The notes below the pieces were generated by a model. That model saw only the letters and a program-made list of their open reading frames with translations. It was not told the origin of the DNA and searched no databases. This document shows, one piece after another, positions 18,085 through 27,295 of a DNA stretch of 64,000 nucleotides (the first letter of the stretch is position 1; each line of letters starts with the position of its first letter). The translations under genes and the position numbers were made by a program. This DNA comes from Mycoplasmatota bacterium (GTDB lineage Bacteria; Bacillota_I; Bacilli_A; Haloplasmatales; Haloplasmataceae), in contig CP074573.1 of NCBI GenBank assembly GCA_018394295.1, forward strand, positions 2,487,156-2,551,155, written 5' to 3'.

Positions 18085-19729
18085 AGAAATAATTGATATT
18101 GAGAAATTAACATCATCTAAGAAGAAAAAGAATGTCTGTGCTTATGCTAGAGTATCTACTTCAAAAGATGTGGCTCAGTTAAGTTTTAATACACAAGTTC
18201 AAACTTACACCCAGTACATCTTAGATAACCCTAATTGGAACTTTATTGGAGTTTACGCAGATGAAGGTAAGAGTGGGACAAACCTAGAAGCAAGAAGTCA
18301 ATTTAAACTAATGATTGAAGTTGCGAGAAATCATATGATTGACTTAATTATCACTAAATCAATCTCCCGCTTTGCAAGAAATACAGTTGACTGCCTATCC
18401 ATCTTACAAGAGTTAAAATCATGGGGAACAGAAGTATGGTTTGAAAATGAAAATATTTCTTCTTTTGATCCAAAGATTGAATTTGTCATTAGTATATTTT
18501 CTGGTATGGCTGAAGAGGAAGCTAGAAATGTTAGTGAGAATATAAAATGGAATATTAGAAAACAATTCAAGGAGGGTAAGTTCTATATTGTAACTAAACG
18601 TTTTATGGGATATGATCATGATGAAAATGGTAATTTAATAATAAACAAAGAAGAAGCTAACTCAATTAAGCAAATTTTTAATATGTACACATCAGGGTGT
18701 TCTATTCCCAAAATCATGGACTGGTTAGAATCACACAATATTAAAACAACCCTTGGAATAGATAAGTGGTATAGAGGAGCGATATTTCAAATATTGAAGA
18801 ACGAAAAATATACTGGAAATGCCATTCTCCAAAAAACTATAAGACCATCCTTTAAATCAAAAAGGTATATCAAAAATAACAAAATCCTACCTAAATATAT
18901 AGTTCAAAACTCACATCCAGCTATTATAACTCAAGAACAATTCGATAAAGCACAAGAAATTAGGCTTGCAAGAATCCAAAAATATCTAAAAGATGAGAAT
19001 AAGTCATTAAAAGAAAAGTTTAATGTGAGGTCCATATACAGTGAACTCTTCTACTGCCCACACTGTGGTAAAAATTATCACTTCAAAGTAAACAATGTAG
19101 GAAAACCTTGGGCCAAAAGACAACTTGTTTGTAAATCAAACAAATGTAAACACACTTGTGCAGCAGAAACACTCTTTTGTGACACAGTTGATAAACAAAT
19201 AGTAAATCAAGTAAATTTGATACTAACAAATAAAGAGTTTTTCCTTACAACCCTTAAAGACACTTTAGAAAACGACCATCCAGTAATTAATGCTAAGGAA
19301 GAACTTAAGCGAACACGAAGCGAATTAGAGGCCTTAGAAGCCCGATTTAAAGCAATTGAAAAACTAGATGATGAATTTTCGATAACTGTAATAAATGAAC
19401 TTAAAAATAAGATTCGAGATAAACAAATTCAAAAGGTTAATCTTGAAAATGATCTTCTAACAAAATATAATGTTAAGTCATTTATACAAAAAACAAAGAT
19501 TCTACTGAACCCATACAAATCAAAAATCAAAACAGTTGATGAATTTCCTTTCAAAGAACTCTTTTCAAAAGTAATTGTAAAGAGTAGATACAATATCATC
19601 TTTGTGATTGGAAAGAATCATGATTTTAAAGATATTAATCTAGATCAACCAGGAATCCTTGCTGGTGAAGTAGACTATCAAATTAGAAAAACTACATTCA
19701 CTTCCAAGCATAAGATTATATTTTTTTAG
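18074..19729 (+). CDS. Large serine recombinase
   Basis: Site-specific recombinase of about 551 residues. The resolvase domain has the nucleophile Ser28 in YARVSTS, then DEGKSGTN and KSISRFARNT with catalytic Arg residues. It is followed by the recombinase domain (KRFMGYDHDENGN, KNEKYTGNAILQK), a zinc ribbon (CPHCGKNYHF with CKSNKCKHTC), a coiled coil near 410-460 and a short tail. The GGAG at 18061 favours the ATG at 18074; ATG 18065 is also possible. Such enzymes integrate or excise phages and conjugative or mobilisable elements and usually lie at one end of the element. Confidence 0.92.
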   Translation: MEIREIIDIEKLTSSKKKKNVCAYARVSTSKDVAQLSFNTQVQTYTQYILDNPNWNFIGVYADEGKSGTNLEARSQFKLMIEVARNHMIDLIITKSISRFARNTVDCLSILQELKSWGTEVWFENENISSFDPKIEFVISIFSGMAEEEARNVSENIKWNIRKQFKEGKFYIVTKRFMGYDHDENGNLIINKEEANSIKQIFNMYTSGCSIPKIMDWLESHNIKTTLGIDKWYRGAIFQILKNEKYTGNAILQKTIRPSFKSKRYIKNNKILPKYIVQNSHPAIITQEQFDKAQEIRLARIQKYLKDENKSLKEKFNVRSIYSELFYCPHCGKNYHFKVNNVGKPWAKRQLVCKSNKCKHTCAAETLFCDTVDKQIVNQVNLILTNKEFFLTTLKDTLENDHPVINAKEELKRTRSELEALEARFKAIEKLDDEFSITVINELKNKIRDKQIQKVNLENDLLTKYNVKSFIQKTKILLNPYKSKIKTVDEFPFKELFSKVIVKSRYNIIFVIGKNHDFKDINLDQPGILAGEVDYQIRKTTFTSKHKIIFF

Positions 19730-19731
19730 TA

Positions 19732-19745
19732 AGTTCAACACACCC
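19732..19745. repeat. 14-base direct repeat, possible attachment core
   Basis: AGTTCAACACACCC lies two bases past the recombinase stop codon and is repeated exactly at 11109-11122. A near copy (AGTCAACACACCC) is at 10987. It may be the crossover core of the serine recombinase; see findings. Confidence 0.4.
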
Positions 19746-19816
19746 TTTAAGATACCCCCAAAATTTACGACACACCCCAAAGTAACTATAATAAAAAAAA
19801 AATAGGTAATCATGAT

Positions 19817-21541
19817 GAGACTGCTGAAAATATAAGTGTTTTTCAAAAGTTATATTAAAATCAAAAAGTTAGGAAATGATTTTATTCATTTTCTAACTTT
19901 TTTCTACTCGAATATCAGTAAATACAAATGAAATCAAATATTTCTAGCCTATCAGGTTTATCATTCGTTTCATATTAACTACAAAAAATGTAGTTGCAGT
20001 TTGTATTTCCATGCCTAAAAGGTCATGGGAATGTGATTTGTCAAAACCATGACGGTTCTTTAATTCTGCGTTTTTTGCTTCTATCATATATCTGCTTTTC
20101 GCAAGTTCCTTGAATTCATCCGTTTCTTGGTAGCGTTGATGTTCCTCGTGAACTTGATCTTTCTTTAACGTGACTGTATAACTCTTACTTGCGGCTCCAA
20201 GTTTATAACACCCATCTTTAAATTCACATATCTTACATTTCTCAACATCAAAAAAGTGTGTCTCTCTTAATACTGTTCCATCTTTAGCATGTTTCTTCTT
20301 GCCATGTAGTGCTGTTTTTATAGCCATATGACCGGCTGTACAAACAAAACGTTGAGCGTCTTTATTATAATGAAAGATTCCTGATGTACGTTTATTACCT
20401 TCAGATACTGTTTTACTTAACTTTGAAACTAAACTAAATTTTTTCTCTTTTGCATACTCAATCATTTCTTTTTCTGAGTACGCACCATCTCCTATAAATA
20501 CCTTGACATCAATTCCGTTTTCAACCGATTTTTCTACTAACTTTTTTGCTTGTTTCCCATCAGGTTGGTCACCCGTAGTAACTACTGCAGAGGTTATTAT
20601 ACGTTCAGGTACCATCGCAATATGGGTCTTATATCCAAAAAAGGATGTATCAGCACTTTTATGTCCTACTTTCGCATCTTTTTCAACTGTTGACTTTAGT
20701 TTTTCAATATCATCATTTATGATTTCTTCTAGTAAATGTGTTTTATGTCTTACATCTTCTTTAATATATAATTTCGCATCTTTTTTTACCAACTCCACTA
20801 ACTTGTTACAGTATTTAATATGATCATATATATCGTTAGTAGTTGGCTTCTCTGGCATTTTATCTTTATATGTTCCATTTTGTTTGTATACAGTCTTTCG
20901 TAATTGTTTTGACTGCTCCGTTAATATTTCAATTGGTGATTTAGGATTGTATATACTACTTGTATGTGTGGAATCAACAATAACCTGATTAGATTTGATA
21001 ACCCCATGTTCTAGGGCTATTTCAACTGTCTTTTGAATTAATTTATCTAACAACGATGAATCCTTTAGTCGTAATCTTCTAAATTTTGTTAAACTAGTTG
21101 GGTGAACGATTTTATCCTCAGGAGCAACATCTAAAAAGTATTTATATGACATATCAAATGTAGCTCGTTCAATTAAGTCACGATCTGACATAGGATACAT
21201 GACTTTTAGTAACAGTAATTTAAACATCATAATAGGGCACTTAGCAGTAGCGCCAAATGCCTCAGTATACATATCTTTTAATTCATCATATATAAAATTA
21301 AAATCAACTAGATCATTAAATTTTCTTAAGAAATGATCCTTCGGTATTAATATGTCATAAAGTTCACTGTATGGACTTAGTACTAGTTCTTTTTTAGGTA
21401 GCATATATTCATCAATTTTCTACAATTTTTCTATCTCTATTATACCATTTTTATCATATTAACTGAATAATGAGTATAAAAAAAGGAAGAGTTAATCTTC
21501 CTTTTATTAAGACTACATATAGAGACTTTTTCAGCAGTCTC
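19817..21541 (-). mobile_element. IS1182-family insertion sequence, intact
   Basis: A 1725-base element with perfect 14-base inverted ends GAGACTGCTGAAAA and a 9-base target duplication AATCATGAT (19808-19816 and 21542-21550). It carries one full-length transposase. The ends are those of IS1182-group elements. The exact duplication and intact gene indicate a recent insertion. Confidence 0.95.
19944..21404 (-). CDS. IS1182-family DDE transposase
   Basis: A full-length 486-residue transposase. The N-terminus carries the DUF772-type segment (AFGATAKCPIMMFKLLLLKVMY, read up to its first 20 residues, then SDRDLIERATFDMSYKYFL). Catalytic positions fall in VIVDSTHTSS, KVFIGDGAYSEKEM and the C-terminal YMIEAKNAELKNRHGF. 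A cysteine cluster CKICEFKDGC is typical of the IS1182 group. It fills the element and there is no sign of decay. Confidence 0.95.
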   Translation of the reverse strand: MLPKKELVLSPYSELYDILIPKDHFLRKFNDLVDFNFIYDELKDMYTEAFGATAKCPIMMFKLLLLKVMYPMSDRDLIERATFDMSYKYFLDVAPEDKIVHPTSLTKFRRLRLKDSSLLDKLIQKTVEIALEHGVIKSNQVIVDSTHTSSIYNPKSPIEILTEQSKQLRKTVYKQNGTYKDKMPEKPTTNDIYDHIKYCNKLVELVKKDAKLYIKEDVRHKTHLLEEIINDDIEKLKSTVEKDAKVGHKSADTSFFGYKTHIAMVPERIITSAVVTTGDQPDGKQAKKLVEKSVENGIDVKVFIGDGAYSEKEMIEYAKEKKFSLVSKLSKTVSEGNKRTSGIFHYNKDAQRFVCTAGHMAIKTALHGKKKHAKDGTVLRETHFFDVEKCKICEFKDGCYKLGAASKSYTVTLKKDQVHEEHQRYQETDEFKELAKSRYMIEAKNAELKNRHGFDKSHSHDLLGMEIQTATTFFVVNMKRMINLIG

Positions 21542-21578
21542 AATCATGATTCCCTTCAAATTCTCTTTTAAGGAAGTC

Positions 21579-21594
21579 TGATTACCTTTTTTTT
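21579..21594 (+). terminator. Right arm of a terminator split by the IS
   Basis: TGATTACC plus eight T residues pairs with GGTAATCA at 19805-19812, on the other side of the IS. With the IS removed the two form a normal terminator after the serine recombinase gene. Confidence 0.75.
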
Positions 21595-21656
21595 ATGAAA
21601 ATATGTACATTTTAACCTAAATATATATAAATAATTGGTGTTTTTATTGCATCATG

Positions 21657-21729
21657 TTGGTATAATCAATATGTGTCGTCATTACCAAGTTGATACATTT
21701 TTTTGGATTACTTTACCATGTTGATACAG
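21657..21729. repeat. Second copy of the GTTGATACA repeat block
   Basis: Cores at 21657 (GTTGGTATA), 21689 and 21720 (GTTGATACA) are spaced 32 and 31 bases apart. The sequence TCATTACCAAGTTGATACAT matches 11018-11035 apart from one base and is followed by the same CCATGTTG element. The rest of 21551-21968 holds no gene that I can see. Confidence 0.55.
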
Positions 21730-21968
21730 TATTTGTTATTTTTAATAATATGTTTCCACAAACAAGATGTGTTAAGACCTCAGTATTACTAGTATTACGC
21801 GTAAATGAGATAAATAGGGTGTAGTATAGACTAGTTACTAAATGGACTTTTCTGATAAGTTAAACTCTTTATGTCCATACTTCTATACTCAACAAGAAAA
21901 AGTTATCATTTTTTCAAAAGAATTAGTACATGAATACATACCGTAAATGTTTTAATTCATGCATTATA

Positions 21969-22718
21969 TCAAGTAATAGATGTTTTTTCTACATAATCTT
22001 GATTGTCTTTAATAATAAATTTTATCTTATCATTAAACAGGTATAATTCATAATTAAATGAATTTAAATATGCTATCAAAATATAAATAACTAAATTTAC
22101 ACTATAAAATACAAAACTAGAATTTATAAAGACAATAGAGATAAATAAAACCGAACATATAATTATAACTATAATATGTTTTATTAATTTCAAATTATTA
22201 GTTTTTTTAAGTATATTATATTCATCAATAATTTGTTTTGATTTTATAATAACTCCCTCATAAATATTTTCGCTTTCAAATTTATCCTTGATTCCTAATG
22301 ATATACATAAAATAGCGATAATGGCTAAATTAATATACTTATCCATTTCCTCAAATACGCTTGTTAAATGAATGTTGTAGTATATGTTACTTAATGTCAA
22401 AAGTATAAGAATGAAAATAATAAATATTGTATATATCCTTATTTTAAATGCATTATTTATAAAGTAAAACAATTTTTGGGAAAAAGACAATAAATAACAA
22501 ATAATTACGTAGAATATAAAAGTATAATACAAATATTTGATATATCTAAGAGAATAAGTTTTCACTTCGACAATTGTTAATATTAGTAAACATGTTACTA
22601 TTAAATTTCTTATTGCAAAAATCTTTAAATTATTATTTTTACTTATTAAGAAAGTAGCTGCAAGTATAAAACTTATAGGCAATATATAGTAATATAAAAA
22701 ATTAATCATACTTAACAC
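21969..22718 (-). CDS. Multi-pass membrane protein of unknown function
   Basis: A 249-residue, very AT-rich and Ile-rich protein with about seven or eight hydrophobic segments and a cytoplasmic-looking loop near 145-180 (KDKFESENIYEGVIIKSKQI). No family recognised. It follows a decayed toxin fragment on the same strand, so it might once have been an immunity protein or transporter partner; this is conjecture. Confidence 0.65.
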   Translation of the reverse strand: MLSMINFLYYYILPISFILAATFLISKNNNLKIFAIRNLIVTCLLILTIVEVKTYSLRYIKYLYYTFIFYVIICYLLSFSQKLFYFINNAFKIRIYTIFIIFILILLTLSNIYYNIHLTSVFEEMDKYINLAIIAILCISLGIKDKFESENIYEGVIIKSKQIIDEYNILKKTNNLKLIKHIIVIIICSVLFISIVFINSSFVFYSVNLVIYILIAYLNSFNYELYLFNDKIKFIIKDNQDYVEKTSIT

Positions 22719-22724
22719 CTCATT

Positions 22725-22927
22725 TTATCGGGGGTCCCATCCTAATTTTTGAGCTTGATCATAAGAAACATCTGGAGCTATATAAATACCTGTTTTCTAA
22801 TTATAAAAAACCTTTTTACCATGTGAAGTATAATATGTTTCTTTATAACCTATTTTATTAGCAGCGCTTTTCGCTTCCTTGTTAGTCATACATTTACTTG
22901 TTTCACGTAATACACGATCACCGTCTA
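22725..22927 (-). pseudogene. Decayed Ntox21-like polymorphic toxin C-terminus
   Basis: The minus strand reads LDGDRVLRETSKCMTNKEAK, then SAANKIGYKETYYTSHGKKV, FYN, a TAG stop (22797-22799), and KTGIYIAPDVSYDQAQKLGW. The order GYKETxYxSHGxKVFYN-K-xYIxPDV resembles the Ntox21 toxin domain of polymorphic toxins. No start codon or upstream toxin body is present. An in-frame stop and missing N-terminus make it a relic. Confidence 0.45.
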
Positions 22928-22971
22928 AGAAATAATGAACTAACTATGAATAATAATAATTAATTCGATAT

Positions 22972-23345
22972 TTTTCTATCTTTCACAAGAATGATTCGAT
23001 TTCCATACTGTGCTGCTTCATTAGAATAGGTTACTTGGAAAATTGTTTTATTTTTTTAAATTTATTTCCTTAAATAATTCAAGAATCTCTGTTCCTGTTG
23101 TACTACTTAAATTACCTGTAGGCTCATCAGCAAAGATGATTTCTGGGTCATTGATTTACGCTCTTGCGATTGCTACCCTTTGTTGTTGTTCACCTCATAA
23201 TTCTCTATTTGTAAATTTTTTATTTTCTGACAATCCAACAATATCTAGAATTACTTCCAATCTATTTTTATGTTTTTTACTATTTTCACCATCTAAAAGT
23301 AGATGTAACATAGTATTATCTTCAACATTAGAAATACCATTTTTT
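22972..23345 (-). pseudogene. Truncated copy of a LolD-type ABC ATPase
   Basis: This stretch is closely similar at DNA level to 24058-24408 of the intact ATPase gene. It keeps EILADEPTG-type and VTHSNEAAQYGNRI-type sequence but lacks the Walker A half. In-frame stops occur where the intact copy has RALI (GTA AAT) and LSGG. It arose by duplication of the neighbouring transporter locus. Confidence 0.85.
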
Positions 23346-23346
23346 A

Positions 23347-23946
23347 TTATGATGATCTATTAACTTTTCCTATAAGATTTATAACTCGTTTTTTTTCTTT
23401 ATCATTTAAATAATTATTTTCAATATCATATTTTATTGAAAAAATTATCTTAGAATATTTTAAATATTGAATTTCTAACTCCTTGTCAGTATAATCAATC
23501 AGATCATGTAATGCTCTTGCTCTGGAATCGGACATAGCCATTTTTAATTTATATTTCACATTATCATTATCATAACAAATAATTTTATACCTGTGTATAT
23601 TTTGCTTTTTATCATATAATTTTGTAACTATACTAACTTCTCCTCTAGAATTAAAAGGACTTTCAAGAGAGATATTTTTAATATTTAATTTTTTCTTAAT
23701 CTGTTTATTTTTTAAATTATCTATTAATATTATAATACCCAATCTATTTGTCAATATTTCTAATAAAATAAAAACAAAAGGAACAGGATAAAATAATATA
23801 TTTAAATTAAAATCAGATAATTTTGTAAATACAAATAAAACTACAACTACCAAGAATACTTGAAAAAAATCACGAACTATAACATAAATAAACTCCTTTG
23901 TATAGGGTTCAGTGTTTAATTTAATTAATTTATTAAACATTAACAT
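23347..23946 (-). CDS. Membrane-anchored protein of unknown function
   Basis: A 199-residue protein. Two or three hydrophobic segments lie between 25 and 75 (VFLVVVVLFVFTKL, IIILIDNL), followed by a charged soluble domain of 125 residues ending near KRVINLIGKVNRSS. Not recognised. It sits between the intact and the dead ABC ATPase copies, so it may be part of the duplicated transporter locus. Confidence 0.6.
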   Translation of the reverse strand: MLMFNKLIKLNTEPYTKEFIYVIVRDFFQVFLVVVVLFVFTKLSDFNLNILFYPVPFVFILLEILTNRLGIIILIDNLKNKQIKKKLNIKNISLESPFNSRGEVSIVTKLYDKKQNIHRYKIICYDNDNVKYKLKMAMSDSRARALHDLIDYTDKELEIQYLKYSKIIFSIKYDIENNYLNDKEKKRVINLIGKVNRSS

Positions 23947-24035
23947 TACCTCATTTAATATACTTTACCAAAGTGGCAAATTATTCATCACTCCAGCTGA
24001 AGTTGATATAAGACACTAAATATGGATAATTAAAA

Positions 24036-24710
24036 TTAATCCCATACTTTTCCATCTTTAACATGAATGATACGATTTCCATACTGTGCTGCTTCATTAG
24101 AATGGGTTACTTGGACAATTGTTTTATTTTTTATTTGATTTATTTTCTTAAATAATTCAAGAATCTCTGTACCAGTTTTACTATCTAAATTACCTGTTGG
24201 TTCATCAGCTAGGATGATTTCTGGATCATTGATTAATGCCCTTGCAATTGCGACCCTTTGTTGTTGTCCACCTGATAATTCTCTAGGTGTAAACTTTTTA
24301 CGCTCTGACAATCCAACAATATCTAGAATTTCTTCTAATTTATCTTTGTGTTTTTTAATATTTTCACCATCTAATAGTAGAGGTAACATAATATTATCTT
24401 CAACATTTAAGTTAGGGATTAAATTATAAAATTGAAAAACAAATCCTATATCTCTTCTTCTTAATATACTTTGTTCTTTATCTTTCATAATCGATAATTG
24501 TTTATTATTAATGGTTATTTGTCCTTTTGTCGGATAATCTAATCCACCCATTAAATACAATAATGTACTTTTCCCAGACCCAGAAGGTCCCATGATGGAT
24601 ACAAACTCACCTTTTTTTATCGTTAAATCTATACCTTTAAGCACCTCTATATTCGATTCACCCATTTTAAAACTTTTATATAAATTTTTAATCTCTAAGA
24701 TATTTTCCAT
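24036..24710 (-). CDS. ABC transporter ATPase (LolD/MacB/YknY type)
   Basis: A 224-residue ATPase energising the FtsX-like permease encoded just upstream on the same strand. Walker A GPSGSGKST near 38, FQFYNLIPNLNVEDN Q-loop, signature LSGGQQQR, Walker B IILADEPTGNLDS and VTHSNEAAQ with the switch His are all intact. I prefer the ATG at 24710 (after GAGGTG) to the one at 24728, which lies inside the permease gene. These systems export lipopeptides, antimicrobial peptides or lipoproteins. Confidence 0.93.
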   Translation of the reverse strand: MENILEIKNLYKSFKMGESNIEVLKGIDLTIKKGEFVSIMGPSGSGKSTLLYLMGGLDYPTKGQITINNKQLSIMKDKEQSILRRRDIGFVFQFYNLIPNLNVEDNIMLPLLLDGENIKKHKDKLEEILDIVGLSERKKFTPRELSGGQQQRVAIARALINDPEIILADEPTGNLDSKTGTEILELFKKINQIKNKTIVQVTHSNEAAQYGNRIIHVKDGKVWD

Positions 24711-24720
24711 TTTCACACCT

Positions 24721-27210
24721 CTATTCATATTTGATAGCTTCTATTATATTTAATTTTGATGATTTAATTGAAGGAATTATCGCTGAGAGAATTGATACTA
24801 AGATTCCACCTAGAAAAGCAAATACAAGCAATTCTATTGAATAATCCATTTGAATTGGTAACATAAAGACTTCCATAATATAGGATGAAATATAAATATA
24901 TAATATTCCAGCACATAGTCCAGTTATACCAGCAATCATTCCACTACCTAAAGATTCAATCATCAACATTTTCATAACCTGTTTCTTGCTCATACCAACT
25001 GAGCGATAGATTGCTAAACTTCTTTTTCTACTTAGTAAACTTACTATTAGGTTATTAAATACACCAAATATACCGATAATCAAAGTAATAACTGAAAATC
25101 CTGACAACAAAACAAAGGTTCTTCTATTTGAATCCTTATTTTCTTGTTCAGCATCATCTAGTAGTGATACACGAATCCGCTCTGATTCAAACTCTTTTTT
25201 AATTCGATTTTCTATATCCTTAGGATTTTTTGTTTTAATCATTATATCAGAATAATAATTCAATCCTGCATCTTGCTTTAAATAATTCTCATGTACATAG
25301 ATAAAATCACCATTATTCAACAATATTTGTGCAAAACCGATAATTTCATATGAAAAAGAACCGTTTTTCAAATTTAAGGTAATCGTATCTCCAACTTGTA
25401 AGTTAAATTTTTGTTTTAAAACAAGCGATGGAATAACAAATCTATCTTCACCTAACTGATTTAGTAACTCCTCTTTGTCCTGTATAAATTCAACATCCCA
25501 AAACTTAAAATACTCATCCGGATTTATTCCCCACACATAATTAACATAATCATTTTTTTCTGTTAATTTAACATTATAAACCGAGTAGTTTTTACCAACA
25601 TCATCCGATTCAATCCCTGGAATAGATTCTAAACGATTTATGATAGTTTGATCAGCTTTTGGATGAATCACATGGACTTCAAATTTAGCATCATCAAATA
25701 CATTAACTATCTCATTTAAAATACTGTGACTTACGGTATTAATCATCAACAAACTAGCTATACCTACGGTAAGTAGCGTAATATTATTGATTATATTTTT
25801 GTTTCTTCTTAAGTTTTTACAAGCGATGATCCCTTCATTCTTAAATAAATAATGACTTGTTTTTCCAAATAGAAAAACAAAAAACGCTGAAATAAATGGA
25901 ACAAGCATAATAATTGATATTGTTATTGAAATAAAACTTAATAAAGCAACACTTTCTGATATTTGATTTGAAACGTTTAATATAACTAAAGGGGTAACTA
26001 ATAAAATGAATCCAATAATTCCTTTATAGTTTCTTCTTTTAACTACTTTACGAATATTGTTTAAAACAATATTTCTTAATGGCATATTACTCACCTTGGC
26101 TATAGGGATTAAAGAACTAACAAATGATAGCACAATTGAGAATATAAATGCGAATAATAACTGATTGAGACTATATATCATCTCTCCTTGTACGGTTACG
26201 CCAGTATATGGATTATAGGCCATCGTATTCATCATGAAATTCAATATACCAAATCCTAGTATACAACCAAACAGTCCACCGATTGTTCCATAAATAATAC
26301 TTTCTCCTAACAAAATTAAATTTGTTGTTTTTTTAGTAGCACCGATGCTTCTAAAAGTACCTACCATCGGTAATCTTTCCATCGTAATAACTTTAAAGGA
26401 TGTATATATAATAAAGATACTAATTAATATAACTAAAATTAACATAAATGAAAAGGCAGTAGTTAAGCTTCTAACATTTTCATCGATTTCTTCCATTGTT
26501 ATCGTTGTTTTAACAATAAAATCATCTTTAAAGACTTCATTTAATTTATCAATTACTTCATTGACATTCTCGCTACTTGTTGTTTTTACATATACAGTAT
26601 TTATCTTTGTAGATGCATCATAAAAAGAAGCAAGAGTATCTCTTGGTAAAATGATCGTTAATTGTTGACCATTATAATTAAATAATCCTTGAGGCTTTGT
26701 TATTCCATAGATAGTAAAGTCCTTTACTTCTTTGTTAATCATTAGCTGAATCGTATCTCCAACGTTAACTCCTAGTTCAGTTGCTTCTCCTCTACCAATA
26801 ATCACTTGATCCCCAGTAAAAGAATTACTCTCTCTTTCTTCAAATGATATCTCAAACATCTTTTCTAAATCTTCTAACTCATAACCAGCAATGTAAATTT
26901 GCAATTCATCATCTAAAGGATAAACAGCAGAACCTTTTACACATCCTACCATATACTCAATCTGGTTATCTTCTACTTCTTGCATTTCAAAAAAAGGATT
27001 ACTTAATGATTGCATGTCTTTTTGTATGATGATTTCTGATGAACCAGTATATTTTCTTAAATCATCAACAATAAAATTCTTTACTGTATCTGAAATAGCT
27101 AATGTAGAAAAAACTAGTGCTGTTGATAACGTAATTGAAAATAGAATAAGTAATGTTCGTAATTTTTTTCTAAAAATATTTCGCAATAAAAACTTCAATA
27201 TAATTCTCAT
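24721..27210 (-). CDS. FtsX/MacB-type ABC permease
   Basis: An 829-residue permease with two FtsX repeats: one N-terminal helix (LLILFSITLSTALVFSTLAI), a large outside domain, three helices containing ERLPMVGTFRSIGATKK, then a second outside domain and a final three helices with RSLAIYRSVGMSKKQVMKML. It overlaps or abuts the ATPase gene and forms one operon with it. Compared with MacB it is about 180 residues longer because of the duplicated FtsX unit, as in Gram-positive YtrF/SalY-type exporters. Confidence 0.93.
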   Translation of the reverse strand: MRIILKFLLRNIFRKKLRTLLILFSITLSTALVFSTLAISDTVKNFIVDDLRKYTGSSEIIIQKDMQSLSNPFFEMQEVEDNQIEYMVGCVKGSAVYPLDDELQIYIAGYELEDLEKMFEISFEERESNSFTGDQVIIGRGEATELGVNVGDTIQLMINKEVKDFTIYGITKPQGLFNYNGQQLTIILPRDTLASFYDASTKINTVYVKTTSSENVNEVIDKLNEVFKDDFIVKTTITMEEIDENVRSLTTAFSFMLILVILISIFIIYTSFKVITMERLPMVGTFRSIGATKKTTNLILLGESIIYGTIGGLFGCILGFGILNFMMNTMAYNPYTGVTVQGEMIYSLNQLLFAFIFSIVLSFVSSLIPIAKVSNMPLRNIVLNNIRKVVKRRNYKGIIGFILLVTPLVILNVSNQISESVALLSFISITISIIMLVPFISAFFVFLFGKTSHYLFKNEGIIACKNLRRNKNIINNITLLTVGIASLLMINTVSHSILNEIVNVFDDAKFEVHVIHPKADQTIINRLESIPGIESDDVGKNYSVYNVKLTEKNDYVNYVWGINPDEYFKFWDVEFIQDKEELLNQLGEDRFVIPSLVLKQKFNLQVGDTITLNLKNGSFSYEIIGFAQILLNNGDFIYVHENYLKQDAGLNYYSDIMIKTKNPKDIENRIKKEFESERIRVSLLDDAEQENKDSNRRTFVLLSGFSVITLIIGIFGVFNNLIVSLLSRKRSLAIYRSVGMSKKQVMKMLMIESLGSGMIAGITGLCAGILYIYISSYIMEVFMLPIQMDYSIELLVFAFLGGILVSILSAIIPSIKSSKLNIIEAIKYE

Positions 27211-27246
27211 ACTCTCACCCGCCTATTTTAATCTTTAACTATTATA

Positions 27247-27274
27247 GCAAAAAAAGTACTATATTAATAGCACT
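27247..27274 (-). terminator. Intrinsic terminator after ogt
   Basis: Stem AGTGCTAT / ATAGTACT (one mismatch) followed by seven T residues on the minus strand. It separates the ogt operon from the ABC operon. Confidence 0.75.
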
Positions 27275-27295
27275 TTCACAATCTTTTCGACAATA

